Source: Acetatifactor sp.
GTDB lineage: Bacteria; Bacillota; Clostridia; Lachnospirales; Lachnospiraceae
Length of the DNA: 26,065 bases
NCBI GenBank assembly: GCA_016303085.1
Contig: JAEDMI010000010.1
Span: forward strand, 1 to 26,065
Direction: 5' to 3'
The notes beneath the pieces were generated by a model, which saw nothing but the letters and a program-made list of their open reading frames with translations, had not been told where the DNA came from and ran no database searches. Positions 1 through 6,793 of this stretch are shown piece by piece (position 1 is the stretch's first letter; each line of letters begins with the position of its first letter). A program made the position numbers and the translations under genes.

Positions 1-551
1 AGGTTTTGGACGACGGACATATCACGGATTCCAAAGGCAGAAAAGTGAGCTTTAAAAATACAATTCTGATTATGACCTCGAATGCAGGCGCCCAGAGAAT
101 CGTTGACCCTAAGAACCTTGGATTTGCCGCTGCGGGAGATGCAAAGCGGGACTATGAAAAGATGAAGAGCGGCGTTATGGAGGAGGTCAAGAGGAGCTTT
201 AAGCCGGAGTTTATCAACAGAATTGATGACATTATCGTTTTCCATCAGTTGGGGAACGAGGATATGAAGGCCATTGTCAATCTGCTGGCAAATAATCTCT
301 ACAAGCGCTGTGAGTCCCAGATGGGTATTAATCTTTCCATGACGGCAGCGTTGAAGGAGCATCTCGTGGAAAAATATGCGGACAATAAAATGGGAGCAAG
401 ACCCCTAAAGAGAGCAATACAGTCCGTTGTGGAGGATGCTCTGGCAGAAGAAATCCTGAGAAAGAAGGTACAGCCCGGGGATACGGTGTCGGCAGGATAC
501 AAAAACGGAAAAGTCTGCTTTACAACAAAAGGGGAATCGAATATACTGTAA
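1..551 (+). CDS. clpC: ClpC-type Clp protease ATPase, C-terminal part (cut by window start)
   Basis: This is the last ~183 residues of a Clp/HSP100 AAA+ unfoldase that feeds substrates to the ClpP peptidase in the cytoplasm. The reading frame is open from the window edge (V-L-D-D-G-H at position 3), so the start lies upstream. Visible parts of the second AAA+ module are the sensor-1 strand NTILIMTSNAGA, the FINRIDDIIVFHQL segment with the arginine-finger region, and the small C-terminal domain with the sensor-2 motif GARPLKRAIQ. This arrangement matches ClpC and ClpB-like proteins. The ClpC assignment leans on the downstream radA, since clpC-radA is a common Firmicutes pair. A small hairpin with 6-bp arms (552-557 and 565-570) follows the stop but lacks a T-run, so transcription probably continues into the next gene. 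Confidence 0.9.
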   Translation, partial: VLDDGHITDSKGRKVSFKNTILIMTSNAGAQRIVDPKNLGFAAAGDAKRDYEKMKSGVMEEVKRSFKPEFINRIDDIIVFHQLGNEDMKAIVNLLANNLYKRCESQMGINLSMTAALKEHLVEKYADNKMGARPLKRAIQSVVEDALAEEILRKKVQPGDTVSAGYKNGKVCFTTKGESNIL

Positions 552-594
552 GTAGCTGTCGATGAGCTACAGAGGAACAGGAGGATAAATACAG

Positions 595-1008
595 ATGGCA
601 GTTGTAGAAGAACTGCTCCGCAGTGAAAAGAGCGGTGCAATCAGTTTTGGAAATCACAAGCTGGAGCAGAAGGCAAAGGTAGAGGACTTTCAACATGCAG
701 GTGATTTGCTGAAAGTTAAGACCTACAGGGATATCACGAAGCTGGAGAAGAACGGGATGTTTCTTTACGAGTCGGTTCCGGGAACCAGTGTTCTGGAGTT
801 TACTGAGAAGGAAAACGGAGTGGAATTCATCGTGGAAGGTGACGAGGATGCCCAGATTACCATTGGTTTGAATGACGACACGGAATATGAGGTGTTTGTG
901 GGCGGAAAGAGCGTGGGCATCATGACGACGGGACTGGGCGGAAAGCTTTCTCTGAGCGTGGAACTGGAGGCAGCCGGAGAGGTCACTGTCAAGGTTGAAA
1001 GAGTATAG
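595..1008 (+). CDS. Small conserved-looking protein of unknown function between clpC and radA
   Basis: A 137-residue acidic protein beginning MAVVEELLRSEKSGAISFG. The start is fixed by AGGAGG at 579-584, ten bases upstream. There is no signal peptide, membrane segment or cysteine cluster. The second half alternates short hydrophobic and polar stretches with many Val, Thr and Gly residues (EFIVEGDEDAQITIGL, LSLSVELEAAGEVTVKVERV), suggesting a beta-sandwich or similar all-beta fold. I do not recognise a characterised family and assign no function. It begins 43 bases after clpC with no obvious terminator between, so it is probably cotranscribed with clpC. A hairpin that could terminate or attenuate follows it before radA. 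The gene is real judging from its codon pattern, good ribosome binding site and tight packing. Confidence 0.85.
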   Translation: MAVVEELLRSEKSGAISFGNHKLEQKAKVEDFQHAGDLLKVKTYRDITKLEKNGMFLYESVPGTSVLEFTEKENGVEFIVEGDEDAQITIGLNDDTEYEVFVGGKSVGIMTTGLGGKLSLSVELEAAGEVTVKVERV

Positions 1009-1016
1009 AACATTCG

Positions 1017-1051
1017 GCGCCGGAGGCAATGCTTTCCGGCGCTTGTGTTTT
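1017..1051 (+). terminator. Hairpin with short T-run between the small gene and radA
   Basis: Perfect 8-bp arms GCGCCGGA (1017-1024) and TCCGGCGC (1035-1042) enclose a 10-base loop and are followed by TTGTGTTTT. The shape is that of a modest intrinsic terminator. It ends only ~10 bases before the radA start and partly precedes its ribosome binding site, so it may attenuate rather than fully stop transcription into radA. Confidence 0.55.
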
Positions 1052-1061
1052 GGAGGAGATT

Positions 1062-2438
1062 ATGGCAAAAGGTAAGACATCCACGGTATTTTTCTGTCAG
1101 AATTGCGGATATGAGTCTTCAAAATGGATGGGGCAGTGCCCCGGGTGCAAGGAATGGAACTCCTTTGTGGAGGAGACGGTAAGCAAAACACCTCACATGG
1201 GTGTGGCTGCCGCACAACCCGGCAGGCGCTCCGGTGCGGTACCCGGTGTGCTGGCTGAAATTTCCATCAGGGAGGATGACAGGGTTTCCACGGGAATCGG
1301 CGAATTGGACAGGGTCTTGGGAGGAGGAATCGTGCAGGGCTCGTTGACACTGGTGGGCGGAGATCCGGGTATCGGCAAGTCTACCTTGCTTTTGCAGGTA
1401 TGCCACAAGCTTTCCGGCTGTGGACATAAGGTACTCTACATATCAGGGGAGGAATCTCCGGCGCAGATTAAGATGAGAGCCGACAGAATCGGAGCGTTTT
1501 CCAGAGAGATGCTGTTGCTCTGTGAGACAAATCTGGATGAGATTACAGAGGTGATTCGCGGACAAAAGCCGGAAGTGGTAGTCATAGACTCTATTCAGAC
1601 CATGTACAATGAAAATGTGTCTGCTGCGCCGGGAAGCGTATCTCAGGTGCGGGAGTCTACCGGAATTTTGTTGCAGCTTGCCAAGGGCCTCGGTGTTTCG
1701 GTGCTGATTGTGGGACATGTGACGAAGGAGGGGACGGTTGCCGGTCCCCGGGTGTTGGAACACATGGTGGACACGGTGCTGTATTTTGAGGGGGACAGAC
1801 ATGCTTCCTACCGGATTCTCCGGGGCGTGAAGAACCGTTTCGGCTCCACCAATGAAATCGGTGTGTTTGAGATGCGGGAGCAGGGATTGGTGGAGGTGCA
1901 GAATGCCTCCGAATATATGCTGAACGGAAGACCGGAAAATGCCAGCGGTTCCGTGGTGGCCTGTACCATGGAGGGAACCAGACCTCTTTTGGTGGAAATA
2001 CAGGCCCTGGTGTGCCACAGCAGCTTCGGGATACCACGCAGACAGACCACGGGAACGGATTTCAACAGAGTGAATCTGCTGATGGCAGTGTTGGAAAAGC
2101 GCTCCGGGATACAGCTTGCATCTTGTGATGCCTATGTGAATATCACGGGCGGCATGAAAATACTGGAGCCGGCCATCGATTTGGGAATTGTATTGGCCAT
2201 CCTTTCCGGCTTTAAAAATAAAGCTCTGAGCCCGAAGCTTATCGCCTTTGGTGAGGTGGGCTTAAGCGGAGAGGTCCGGGCGGTGAGCATGGCGAGACAG
2301 CGTGTGGCGGAGGCGGAGAAGCTGGGCTTTGAAACCTGTATCGTACCTTCTGTCTGCGCGGAGGACTGCAGCCGAAACAGCAAAATTGAGATTGTCGGGG
2401 TCAGGTCGGTACAGGAAGCGATAGACAGGCTGTTTTAA
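1062..2438 (+). CDS. radA: DNA repair protein RadA (Sms)
   Basis: A 458-residue RadA/Sms, a cytoplasmic RecA-like ATPase that promotes branch migration and strand exchange in recombinational repair. Domains in order: an N-terminal four-cysteine zinc finger (C12, C15, C26, C29 in CQNCGYESSKWMGQCPGC), the RecA-like core with Walker A GGDPGIGKST near residues 99-108 and Walker B VVVIDSIQT, the RadA-specific KNRFG motif (VKNRFGSTNEIG), and a C-terminal Lon-protease-like domain (ITGGMKILEPAIDLGIVLAILS, ending VRSVQEAIDRLF). Length is normal for the family. The frame is open upstream to 1029, but ATG 1062 is chosen because GGAGGA at 1052-1057 lies just before it and the protein then starts MAKGKT, typical of RadA. 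Confidence 0.97.
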   Translation: MAKGKTSTVFFCQNCGYESSKWMGQCPGCKEWNSFVEETVSKTPHMGVAAAQPGRRSGAVPGVLAEISIREDDRVSTGIGELDRVLGGGIVQGSLTLVGGDPGIGKSTLLLQVCHKLSGCGHKVLYISGEESPAQIKMRADRIGAFSREMLLLCETNLDEITEVIRGQKPEVVVIDSIQTMYNENVSAAPGSVSQVRESTGILLQLAKGLGVSVLIVGHVTKEGTVAGPRVLEHMVDTVLYFEGDRHASYRILRGVKNRFGSTNEIGVFEMREQGLVEVQNASEYMLNGRPENASGSVVACTMEGTRPLLVEIQALVCHSSFGIPRRQTTGTDFNRVNLLMAVLEKRSGIQLASCDAYVNITGGMKILEPAIDLGIVLAILSGFKNKALSPKLIAFGEVGLSGEVRAVSMARQRVAEAEKLGFETCIVPSVCAEDCSRNSKIEIVGVRSVQEAIDRLF

Positions 2439-2462
2439 GATGAAATTTTTTTTAAAATCCCC

Positions 2463-2492
2463 TTGCTAAACGAATATGCTCTGTGTTATAAT
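2463..2492 (+). promoter_or_regulatory. Promoter for the tRNA-Trp gene
   Basis: A consensus -10 TATAAT (2487-2492) is preceded by TTGCTA (2463-2468) with an 18-base spacer. It lies ~50 bases before the tRNA, which is a reasonable precursor leader length. Confidence 0.65.
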
Positions 2493-2541
2493 ATCCTTCG
2501 TCAGTGATTCGAGGCAGATTGCCGTGTGTTCGCTGAAGAAT

Positions 2542-2612
2542 AGGGGAATAGTACAGTGGTAGTGCGGCGGTCTCCAAAACCGTTAACGGGAGTTCGAGCC
2601 TCTCTTCCCCTG
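2542..2612 (+). tRNA. tRNA-Trp (anticodon CCA)
   Basis: A complete cloverleaf can be drawn. The acceptor AGGGGAA pairs with TTCCCCT. The D arm is GTAC/GTGC with loop AGTGGTA. The anticodon stem GCGGT/ACCGT (one G-U pair) has loop CTCCAAA, giving anticodon CCA for the Trp codon UGG. The variable loop is four bases (TAAC). The T arm GGGAG/CTCTC has loop TTCGAGC. The discriminator base is G. The 3' CCA is not encoded, since CTGA follows, so CCA must be added by the nucleotidyltransferase. It sits alone with its own promoter and terminator. Confidence 0.93.
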
Positions 2613-2620
2613 CTGAAACA

Positions 2621-2661
2621 GACTCAGGAAGGTCGAAAAGCTGTCCTGGGTCTTTTTATTT
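2621..2661 (+). terminator. Intrinsic terminator after tRNA-Trp
   Basis: Arms GACTCAGGA (2621-2629) and TCCTGGGTC (2644-2652) pair over 9 bp with one G-U, followed by TTTTTATTTT. A strong rho-independent terminator just 8 bases after the tRNA. Confidence 0.88.
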
Positions 2662-2711
2662 TGGCTGAACAAAGATGCAATTCAGGTTTCAGGAAAGAGG
2701 AGGCAAATTCC

Positions 2712-3101
2712 ATGGATGAGAGAGTGCAAAAAGCGTTGGAGGAATTAAAGCGTTTTGTATTGGAACTGTCGGTCAGCGGAGGACTTGGCGAAGAGTACGG
2801 GAAAAAGCTGTGGACAAAAATCCTGAGTTCCGAAGGTGTACTGAAGGAACTGGCCTATTATCATGACACGGGAGATTTCTGGTGCGGATATCGGGTGGCA
2901 GGTTATACCCTGGCGGATATTCTGGTATGGCAGGTGGACCATTTTAAGTTTTATATGGACCGTCCGGAGGAGATGAACCGATACAGAAAGGAAAGACTGT
3001 TTCTGGAGTCGCTGGAAACCATGCTTGAAATGGAAAAGAATCCTGCTCCCTATGTGGAAAAAATGAGCTGTGAGTCAGGCCAGGATGCCGCAAACGGATG
3101 A
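2712..3101 (+). CDS. Hypothetical protein, 129 residues
   Basis: A soluble protein beginning MDERVQKALEELKRFVLELS. The start at ATG 2712 is supported by AGAGGAGG at 2696-2703. The frame is open further upstream, but that would run through the terminator and the tRNA, so the longer version is rejected. The sequence looks mainly alpha-helical, with an aromatic-rich centre (DFWCGYRVAGYTLADILVWQVDHFKFYMDR). There are no membrane segments or recognisable catalytic motif. I do not recognise its family with certainty. It lies between the tRNA-Trp terminator and a shared terminator, so it is probably monocistronic; I saw no clear promoter of its own. Convergent with the large minus-strand gene. Confidence 0.8.
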   Translation: MDERVQKALEELKRFVLELSVSGGLGEEYGKKLWTKILSSEGVLKELAYYHDTGDFWCGYRVAGYTLADILVWQVDHFKFYMDRPEEMNRYRKERLFLESLETMLEMEKNPAPYVEKMSCESGQDAANG

Positions 3102-3107
3102 AAAAAC

Positions 3108-3143
3108 AAAAGCACCCGCAGGCTTTCGCCCGTGGATGCTTTT
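3108..3143. terminator. Bidirectional terminator between convergent genes
   Basis: Arms AAAAGCA (3108-3114) and TGCTTTT (3137-3143) form the base of a stem that continues as CCGCAGGC/GCCCGTGG (one G-U, one mismatch) around a TTTC loop. Read on + it ends in TTTT; read on - it ends in TTTTGTTTTTT. It therefore serves both the 129-residue gene and the minus-strand gene ending at 3192. Confidence 0.8.
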
Positions 3144-3191
3144 GCGCAAAGGGAAATTCCTGTTTAGTATACATCAAAGAGCGGGAAATGT

Positions 3192-5483
3192 CTATATCTT
3201 TCCCACAGTAAAGTCAATTTCTGCGTCCAGTGTTTTCGGCACGGAGATACCGCTGTTCTTCAACTTTTGCTTCAGCATCTCCAGATGGTGTACCCGCTGG
3301 GCGCTCAGAATCTTCCGGCGGCTTAACAGCTCCGCATAAATGGGGTTCTGCTCCATAGTGGCAGCCAGGGATGCGGGGAAGGGACAGTAGGTGAACATAA
3401 TTTTTCTCGCCACACGGTTAAGCCTGGGGGAGCCGTTCCCTTCAAAGAGTACCCATATGATATAGTCTCGAACAAACATTTCTTTAAAGCTGTTTTTGGC
3501 ACGCTGCAGACTGCTTCGTATTTTTTCCTTTGCCTCGGAGCTGAGGTCATGGTTCTTTCTGTAAAACTGGATGTAGTCGAAGTATTCACTGGTCAGGGAA
3601 CGCTCGGAAATATCATTCCAGCGGCTGCCTTGAATCCTCTTGCACATTTCCCACCTGAATTCACCGGTAAGTCTCACCAGAGAGGTATTGATATCTTCCA
3701 TATGAAAGACGGAGAAAAACATTCTTCCGGGGGTATTGCGTCTTTTTCCTTCGATTTCCTGCCACATGACGCCACGGATTCCTACATTTGGCATCAGGAT
3801 GATATCGGGCATGAATTCAAGATGTATGGTCTCCTTGCCCATGGCATCCATGTTCTCATAATCCAGACTCTCCCGATAGAAGGCGGAGTAGTCGATGGAC
3901 TTAATCATTTCAAATGCTTTGCTTATCTGAGCGGTGGTGACAAGAGCAGAGTTTAAGTCTTTCAACACATTGTCCGCGGAAAAGAGCGGACAAAAGGTGG
4001 AGATACGTCCGCAGGTCATTTTGTTGACCTGAGGAAACATGTTCTTCATCTCATAATTCACCTTGCTCATGGGGTCGCTCTCCAGAACAGCCAGCTGGGC
4101 TTCGGAGAGATTGCCGTTTAGCTTCTGCTTGTGAATATAATCTGTGAAATCTTCATCAAATTCGTTGCGACTTGGCTCTTTTGCGCCGTTATAGATAGCC
4201 AGAAGCCAGTGGTATAGGGTATATACTCCAAAGCTTTCCGAGTCCTCCATTCCGCAGACGAGATTGTACAGTTTGATACAGTTTGCGGTGCCGGCGAGAT
4301 CTTCATCCACATAACCGAAGTAGAGAAACATTTTTACCGGCAGCGGAATGTAGGGTACGGCTGTAGTACGTTCAAAGACCAGAGAGTACAGCTCATAGAA
4401 TTCTGCGGTCAGCTTCTTACGCAGACGGATTCCGTCATCATCCATGGAACTTTTGTCGACCATTGCCTTGTAAGCATTGACATCCTGACGAAAAGCAACA
4501 GCTGCGTCTCCGTCGGAACCGGCATACTCCAGAATGGTGTTCAGTGAGCCCATAAGTTCCTGCATGATAGCGGCATTCACTCCGGATTCCTCTTCCCCGG
4601 CCTTTTCGTTGTGCGGGTTTATATGAGAGAGATTCTCACGGAAACTTTTGATTCTGGCGGCAATCTGGTTTTTGTCGAGAGCCGGGTTATCCTCAAATTG
4701 TTCAATCATTCTCTGGAGGTCGATATACAGGGAATCCGCGTCTTCGTTGTTCTGTCCCAGGCGATAGTACAGGGAAGTAAAGAAATCAAACAGGTCATTT
4801 CCGGTGGAATTGAAATAAAAGCCTGCCACTCTGGAGCGGTAGCGGAAATGCTCATCCAGAACCGTGTATGTCTTGCGGAAGTCCAGACTGCCCTTGCGGA
4901 GTAACCCCATGGACACGCCGGGCTCCGACATCAGGGCCTTGGCTCCCTCGCCCGGACCTGAGTAAAAGTGTTGCAGACCGAGATAGTATGTATTCAGCCA
5001 TGTATCGGGGGAATCTTCTCCTAAGAATGCAGCTGCTTCCTCAAGGTCTTCCAGAACTCTGGGTTGGATGCGGTAACGGTTGCATAGTGTATTGTATTTT
5101 TCGTAATCCTCCATCAGATTCTGATGGAGGCTGGTACAGTTCATCTCAGACAGATAGCTTTGCTCCAACAGGATATTTATCTGGTGGAACAGAGACAGCA
5201 GGAACAGTCTTGCCACATCAGGGTGCTTTTGCAGTAAATCGTCCAGAGCATCCAGACTGTTGACAGGATATGTCAGGATAACTGTTTCTTCAAGTGTGGC
5301 ATATCCCAAAAAGTGAACCTCGGAGCAAAGCTCACAGATTCCGATGACATCGCCCTTCCCAAGCTGATAGGTGCCACCGGGATATTCAACCAGAACCTTG
5401 CCCTTTATAAGCAGATGGAGGGCAGTCATAGGCTGCCCGCTGTTGTAGACTCTTTTCCCCTTGTCCAATGTAATTCCCGCCAT
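3192..5483 (-). CDS. Large protein with N-terminal cyclic-nucleotide-binding-like domain and uncharacterised C-terminal region
   Basis: A 763-residue soluble protein. Residues ~1-90 read as a CAP/cNMP-binding beta-roll (LDKGKRVYNSGQPMTALHLL, then IKGKVLVEYPGGTYQLGKGDVIG), followed by a helix like the CAP dimerisation helix (~90-115). The phosphate-binding cassette is not canonical: the expected GE..AL..R.R pattern is replaced by GICELCSEVHFLGYATLEE with no arginine, so binding of cAMP or cGMP is doubtful. There is no helix-turn-helix. Instead ~640 residues of mostly helical sequence follow, matching no family I know, with a conserved-looking core near 560-640 (MPNVGIRGVMWQEIEGKRRN, FRWEMCKRIQGSRWNDISER). 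The start codon is the first ATG after a weak GGGG ribosome binding site. Divergent from the DUF6508-like/TetR pair. It could be a sensor or scaffold; no function is assigned. Confidence 0.85.
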   Translation of the reverse strand: MAGITLDKGKRVYNSGQPMTALHLLIKGKVLVEYPGGTYQLGKGDVIGICELCSEVHFLGYATLEETVILTYPVNSLDALDDLLQKHPDVARLFLLSLFHQINILLEQSYLSEMNCTSLHQNLMEDYEKYNTLCNRYRIQPRVLEDLEEAAAFLGEDSPDTWLNTYYLGLQHFYSGPGEGAKALMSEPGVSMGLLRKGSLDFRKTYTVLDEHFRYRSRVAGFYFNSTGNDLFDFFTSLYYRLGQNNEDADSLYIDLQRMIEQFEDNPALDKNQIAARIKSFRENLSHINPHNEKAGEEESGVNAAIMQELMGSLNTILEYAGSDGDAAVAFRQDVNAYKAMVDKSSMDDDGIRLRKKLTAEFYELYSLVFERTTAVPYIPLPVKMFLYFGYVDEDLAGTANCIKLYNLVCGMEDSESFGVYTLYHWLLAIYNGAKEPSRNEFDEDFTDYIHKQKLNGNLSEAQLAVLESDPMSKVNYEMKNMFPQVNKMTCGRISTFCPLFSADNVLKDLNSALVTTAQISKAFEMIKSIDYSAFYRESLDYENMDAMGKETIHLEFMPDIILMPNVGIRGVMWQEIEGKRRNTPGRMFFSVFHMEDINTSLVRLTGEFRWEMCKRIQGSRWNDISERSLTSEYFDYIQFYRKNHDLSSEAKEKIRSSLQRAKNSFKEMFVRDYIIWVLFEGNGSPRLNRVARKIMFTYCPFPASLAATMEQNPIYAELLSRRKILSAQRVHHLEMLKQKLKNSGISVPKTLDAEIDFTVGKI

Positions 5484-5504
5484 AATTTATACCCCGCATT
5501 TAAG

Positions 5505-5520
5505 CCTTTAATAATAAAGG
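5505..5520. repeat. Short inverted repeat in the 5' leader of the minus-strand gene
   Basis: Arms CCTTTA (5505-5510) and TAAAGG (5515-5520) enclose ATAA, 22 bases upstream of the minus-strand start codon. It could be a leader hairpin or an operator half-site pair. No further evidence. Confidence 0.35.
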
Positions 5521-5559
5521 TTGTTGAAGTTCAGTTACACGCCGCTGAACCATACATTG

Positions 5560-5589
5560 ATTATACAACATATGTAGTGCAATTTTCTA
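5560..5589 (-). promoter_or_regulatory. Candidate promoter for the cyclic-nucleotide-fold gene
   Basis: On the minus strand a consensus TATAAT lies at 5560-5565. A weak -35 candidate TAGAAA lies at 5584-5589, spacer 18. It is ~77 bases upstream of the start codon. The -35 is poor, which would fit a regulated promoter. Confidence 0.5.
5568..5575. promoter_or_regulatory. Palindromic octamer ACATATGT, copy 1 (candidate operator)
   Basis: A perfect 8-bp palindrome between the -10 and -35 of the minus-strand promoter candidate. A second identical octamer lies 57 bases away in the same divergent intergenic region. A TetR-family regulator is encoded two genes downstream and is a possible but unproven ligand. 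Confidence 0.35.
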
Positions 5590-5624
5590 CTGTACTTTTA
5601 GTAAAAATGTGATAAAATAAAAAT

Positions 5625-5632
5625 ACATATGT
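5625..5632. promoter_or_regulatory. Palindromic octamer ACATATGT, copy 2 (candidate operator)
   Basis: Second copy of the octamer, ~50 bases before the DUF6508-like start codon and just after an A/T-rich TGTGATAAAAT that could be an extended -10 for the plus-strand operon. Confidence 0.35.
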
Positions 5633-5679
5633 GTCATTTTTTGGTTTGCAACAGAAAAAAGGGAAAGAGAGAGGCAGTT

Positions 5680-6147
5680 ATGGAAAAGGATACGGAATAC
5701 AGACAGCAACTGCTGCGGGAGTATAAACAGACGGCAATGCCTTTACTGCGCTATATCCCCTGGTTTGAAAAGAATGCGGGGCAGAATCCCGGCGGTTTTT
5801 ATCAGGATCCGGAATTCACGGAGCACTCCATGAGCATACCTGTATACGATTCCACGCTGATGAGCTTTGTCAGGGAAGCAGGCGGATCTGCACTGATGGA
5901 CAGAAACTACTGCTATGTGTATACGCGCAACCACATCAGGACACATGAGGACGAAAGAAGGATTATCGCTGCGGCGGAATTAAAAGACTGGAATGTACTG
6001 AGAGGAATTTTGTCGAAGTATGTTTTGGGCGGCAGGACGAAGAGCACGCTCTGGACGCAGGCGGTGCAGGAAAATATTTTTTATCTGGTGTTGAAGAAGA
6101 TGCGGGACATCATTGAATATTGGGACAGACCCGTGGACATAAGATAG
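5680..6147 (+). CDS. DUF6508-like protein of unknown function
   Basis: A 155-residue soluble protein. ATG 5680 is chosen because the purine-rich ribosome binding site AGAGAGAGG lies at 5665-5673 and the protein then begins MEKDTEYRQQLLREYKQ. Visible landmarks are LLRYIPWFEKN near the N-terminus, YDSTLMSFVREA, MDRNYCYVYTRN, a charged segment HIRTHEDERRIIAAAELKDW, and the C-terminal ILSKYVLGGRTKSTLWTQAV followed by a helical tail. From memory these resemble the DUF6508 family, common in Clostridia, whose function is unknown; a profile search would settle it. No catalytic motif is evident. It lies 20 bases upstream of the TetR-family gene on the same strand, so the two are almost certainly one operon and may be functionally linked. 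Confidence 0.85.
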   Translation: MEKDTEYRQQLLREYKQTAMPLLRYIPWFEKNAGQNPGGFYQDPEFTEHSMSIPVYDSTLMSFVREAGGSALMDRNYCYVYTRNHIRTHEDERRIIAAAELKDWNVLRGILSKYVLGGRTKSTLWTQAVQENIFYLVLKKMRDIIEYWDRPVDIR

Positions 6148-6167
6148 AGGGGAAAGGTTAGCTGTTT

Positions 6168-6755
6168 ATGGGAGAAAAATCGGTACAGAAGAAAAAGTTT
6201 ATACTGGAGACGGCGAGAAAGGTCTTCGTGGAGAAGGGTTTCAAGAAGGTTACCATGAAGGATATCGTGGAGGCCTGTGAAATCAGCCGTGGCGGGCTCT
6301 ATCTGTATTTTGACAACACCAGCCAGATTTTCCTGGAGGTGATGAAGCTGGAGAGCGAGGAGACGGACGATGTTTTCTCGGATAATATTACCGAAGATGC
6401 AACAGCGGCAGATATTCTGGTGCTCTTTTTGCAGGAGCAGAAGAAAGAACTGTTGCGCAAAAAGAATACATTGACCCAGGCTGTTTACGAGTATTATTTT
6501 GAAAATCAGCCCGGCAAGAAGGATAATGTTCTGAAAAAGCAGTTTGATTCCGCAGCGAAGATTATCGAAAAGCTCATTGAGACCGGTGTGGAAAACGGGG
6601 AGTTTTACTGTGAGGACTGTCAGGGAACGGCACGGAATATCATGTTTGTGCTGGAGGGGTTAAAAATATCGGCCCAGACCATCGGTATCACAGCGGAGAC
6701 GGTTGACAGAGAAATTCTGTTTATCCTGAGGTCTCTCGGAGTGGAGACGGAGTAA
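6168..6755 (+). CDS. TetR/AcrR-family transcriptional regulator
   Basis: A 195-residue repressor-type protein. The N-terminal DNA-binding domain (~8-60) has the classic TetR helix-turn-helix pattern: ILETARKVFVEKGFKKVTMK, then DIVEACEISRGGLYLYFDN. The rest is a helical ligand-binding and dimerisation domain with no recognisable ligand signature. ATG 6168 follows GAGGGGAAAGG at ~6147-6157. It is in an operon with the DUF6508-like gene, and purL starts 38 bases after its stop with no terminator seen, so read-through into purL is possible. The divergent intergenic region upstream holds two ACATATGT palindromes that are reasonable operator candidates. Target and inducer are unknown. Confidence 0.93.
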   Translation: MGEKSVQKKKFILETARKVFVEKGFKKVTMKDIVEACEISRGGLYLYFDNTSQIFLEVMKLESEETDDVFSDNITEDATAADILVLFLQEQKKELLRKKNTLTQAVYEYYFENQPGKKDNVLKKQFDSAAKIIEKLIETGVENGEFYCEDCQGTARNIMFVLEGLKISAQTIGITAETVDREILFILRSLGVETE

Positions 6756-6793
6756 GACAGGATTATTTATTATATATACTTTGGAGGAATGAC

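Noticed and set aside
1029..1061. Longer start for radA
   Set aside because: The upstream ATG lies inside the hairpin loop with no ribosome binding site; MAKGKT at 1062 is the family-typical start.
2556..2711. N-terminal extension of the 129-residue gene
   Set aside because: It would be read through the tRNA-Trp and its terminator; a good ribosome binding site marks ATG 2712 instead.
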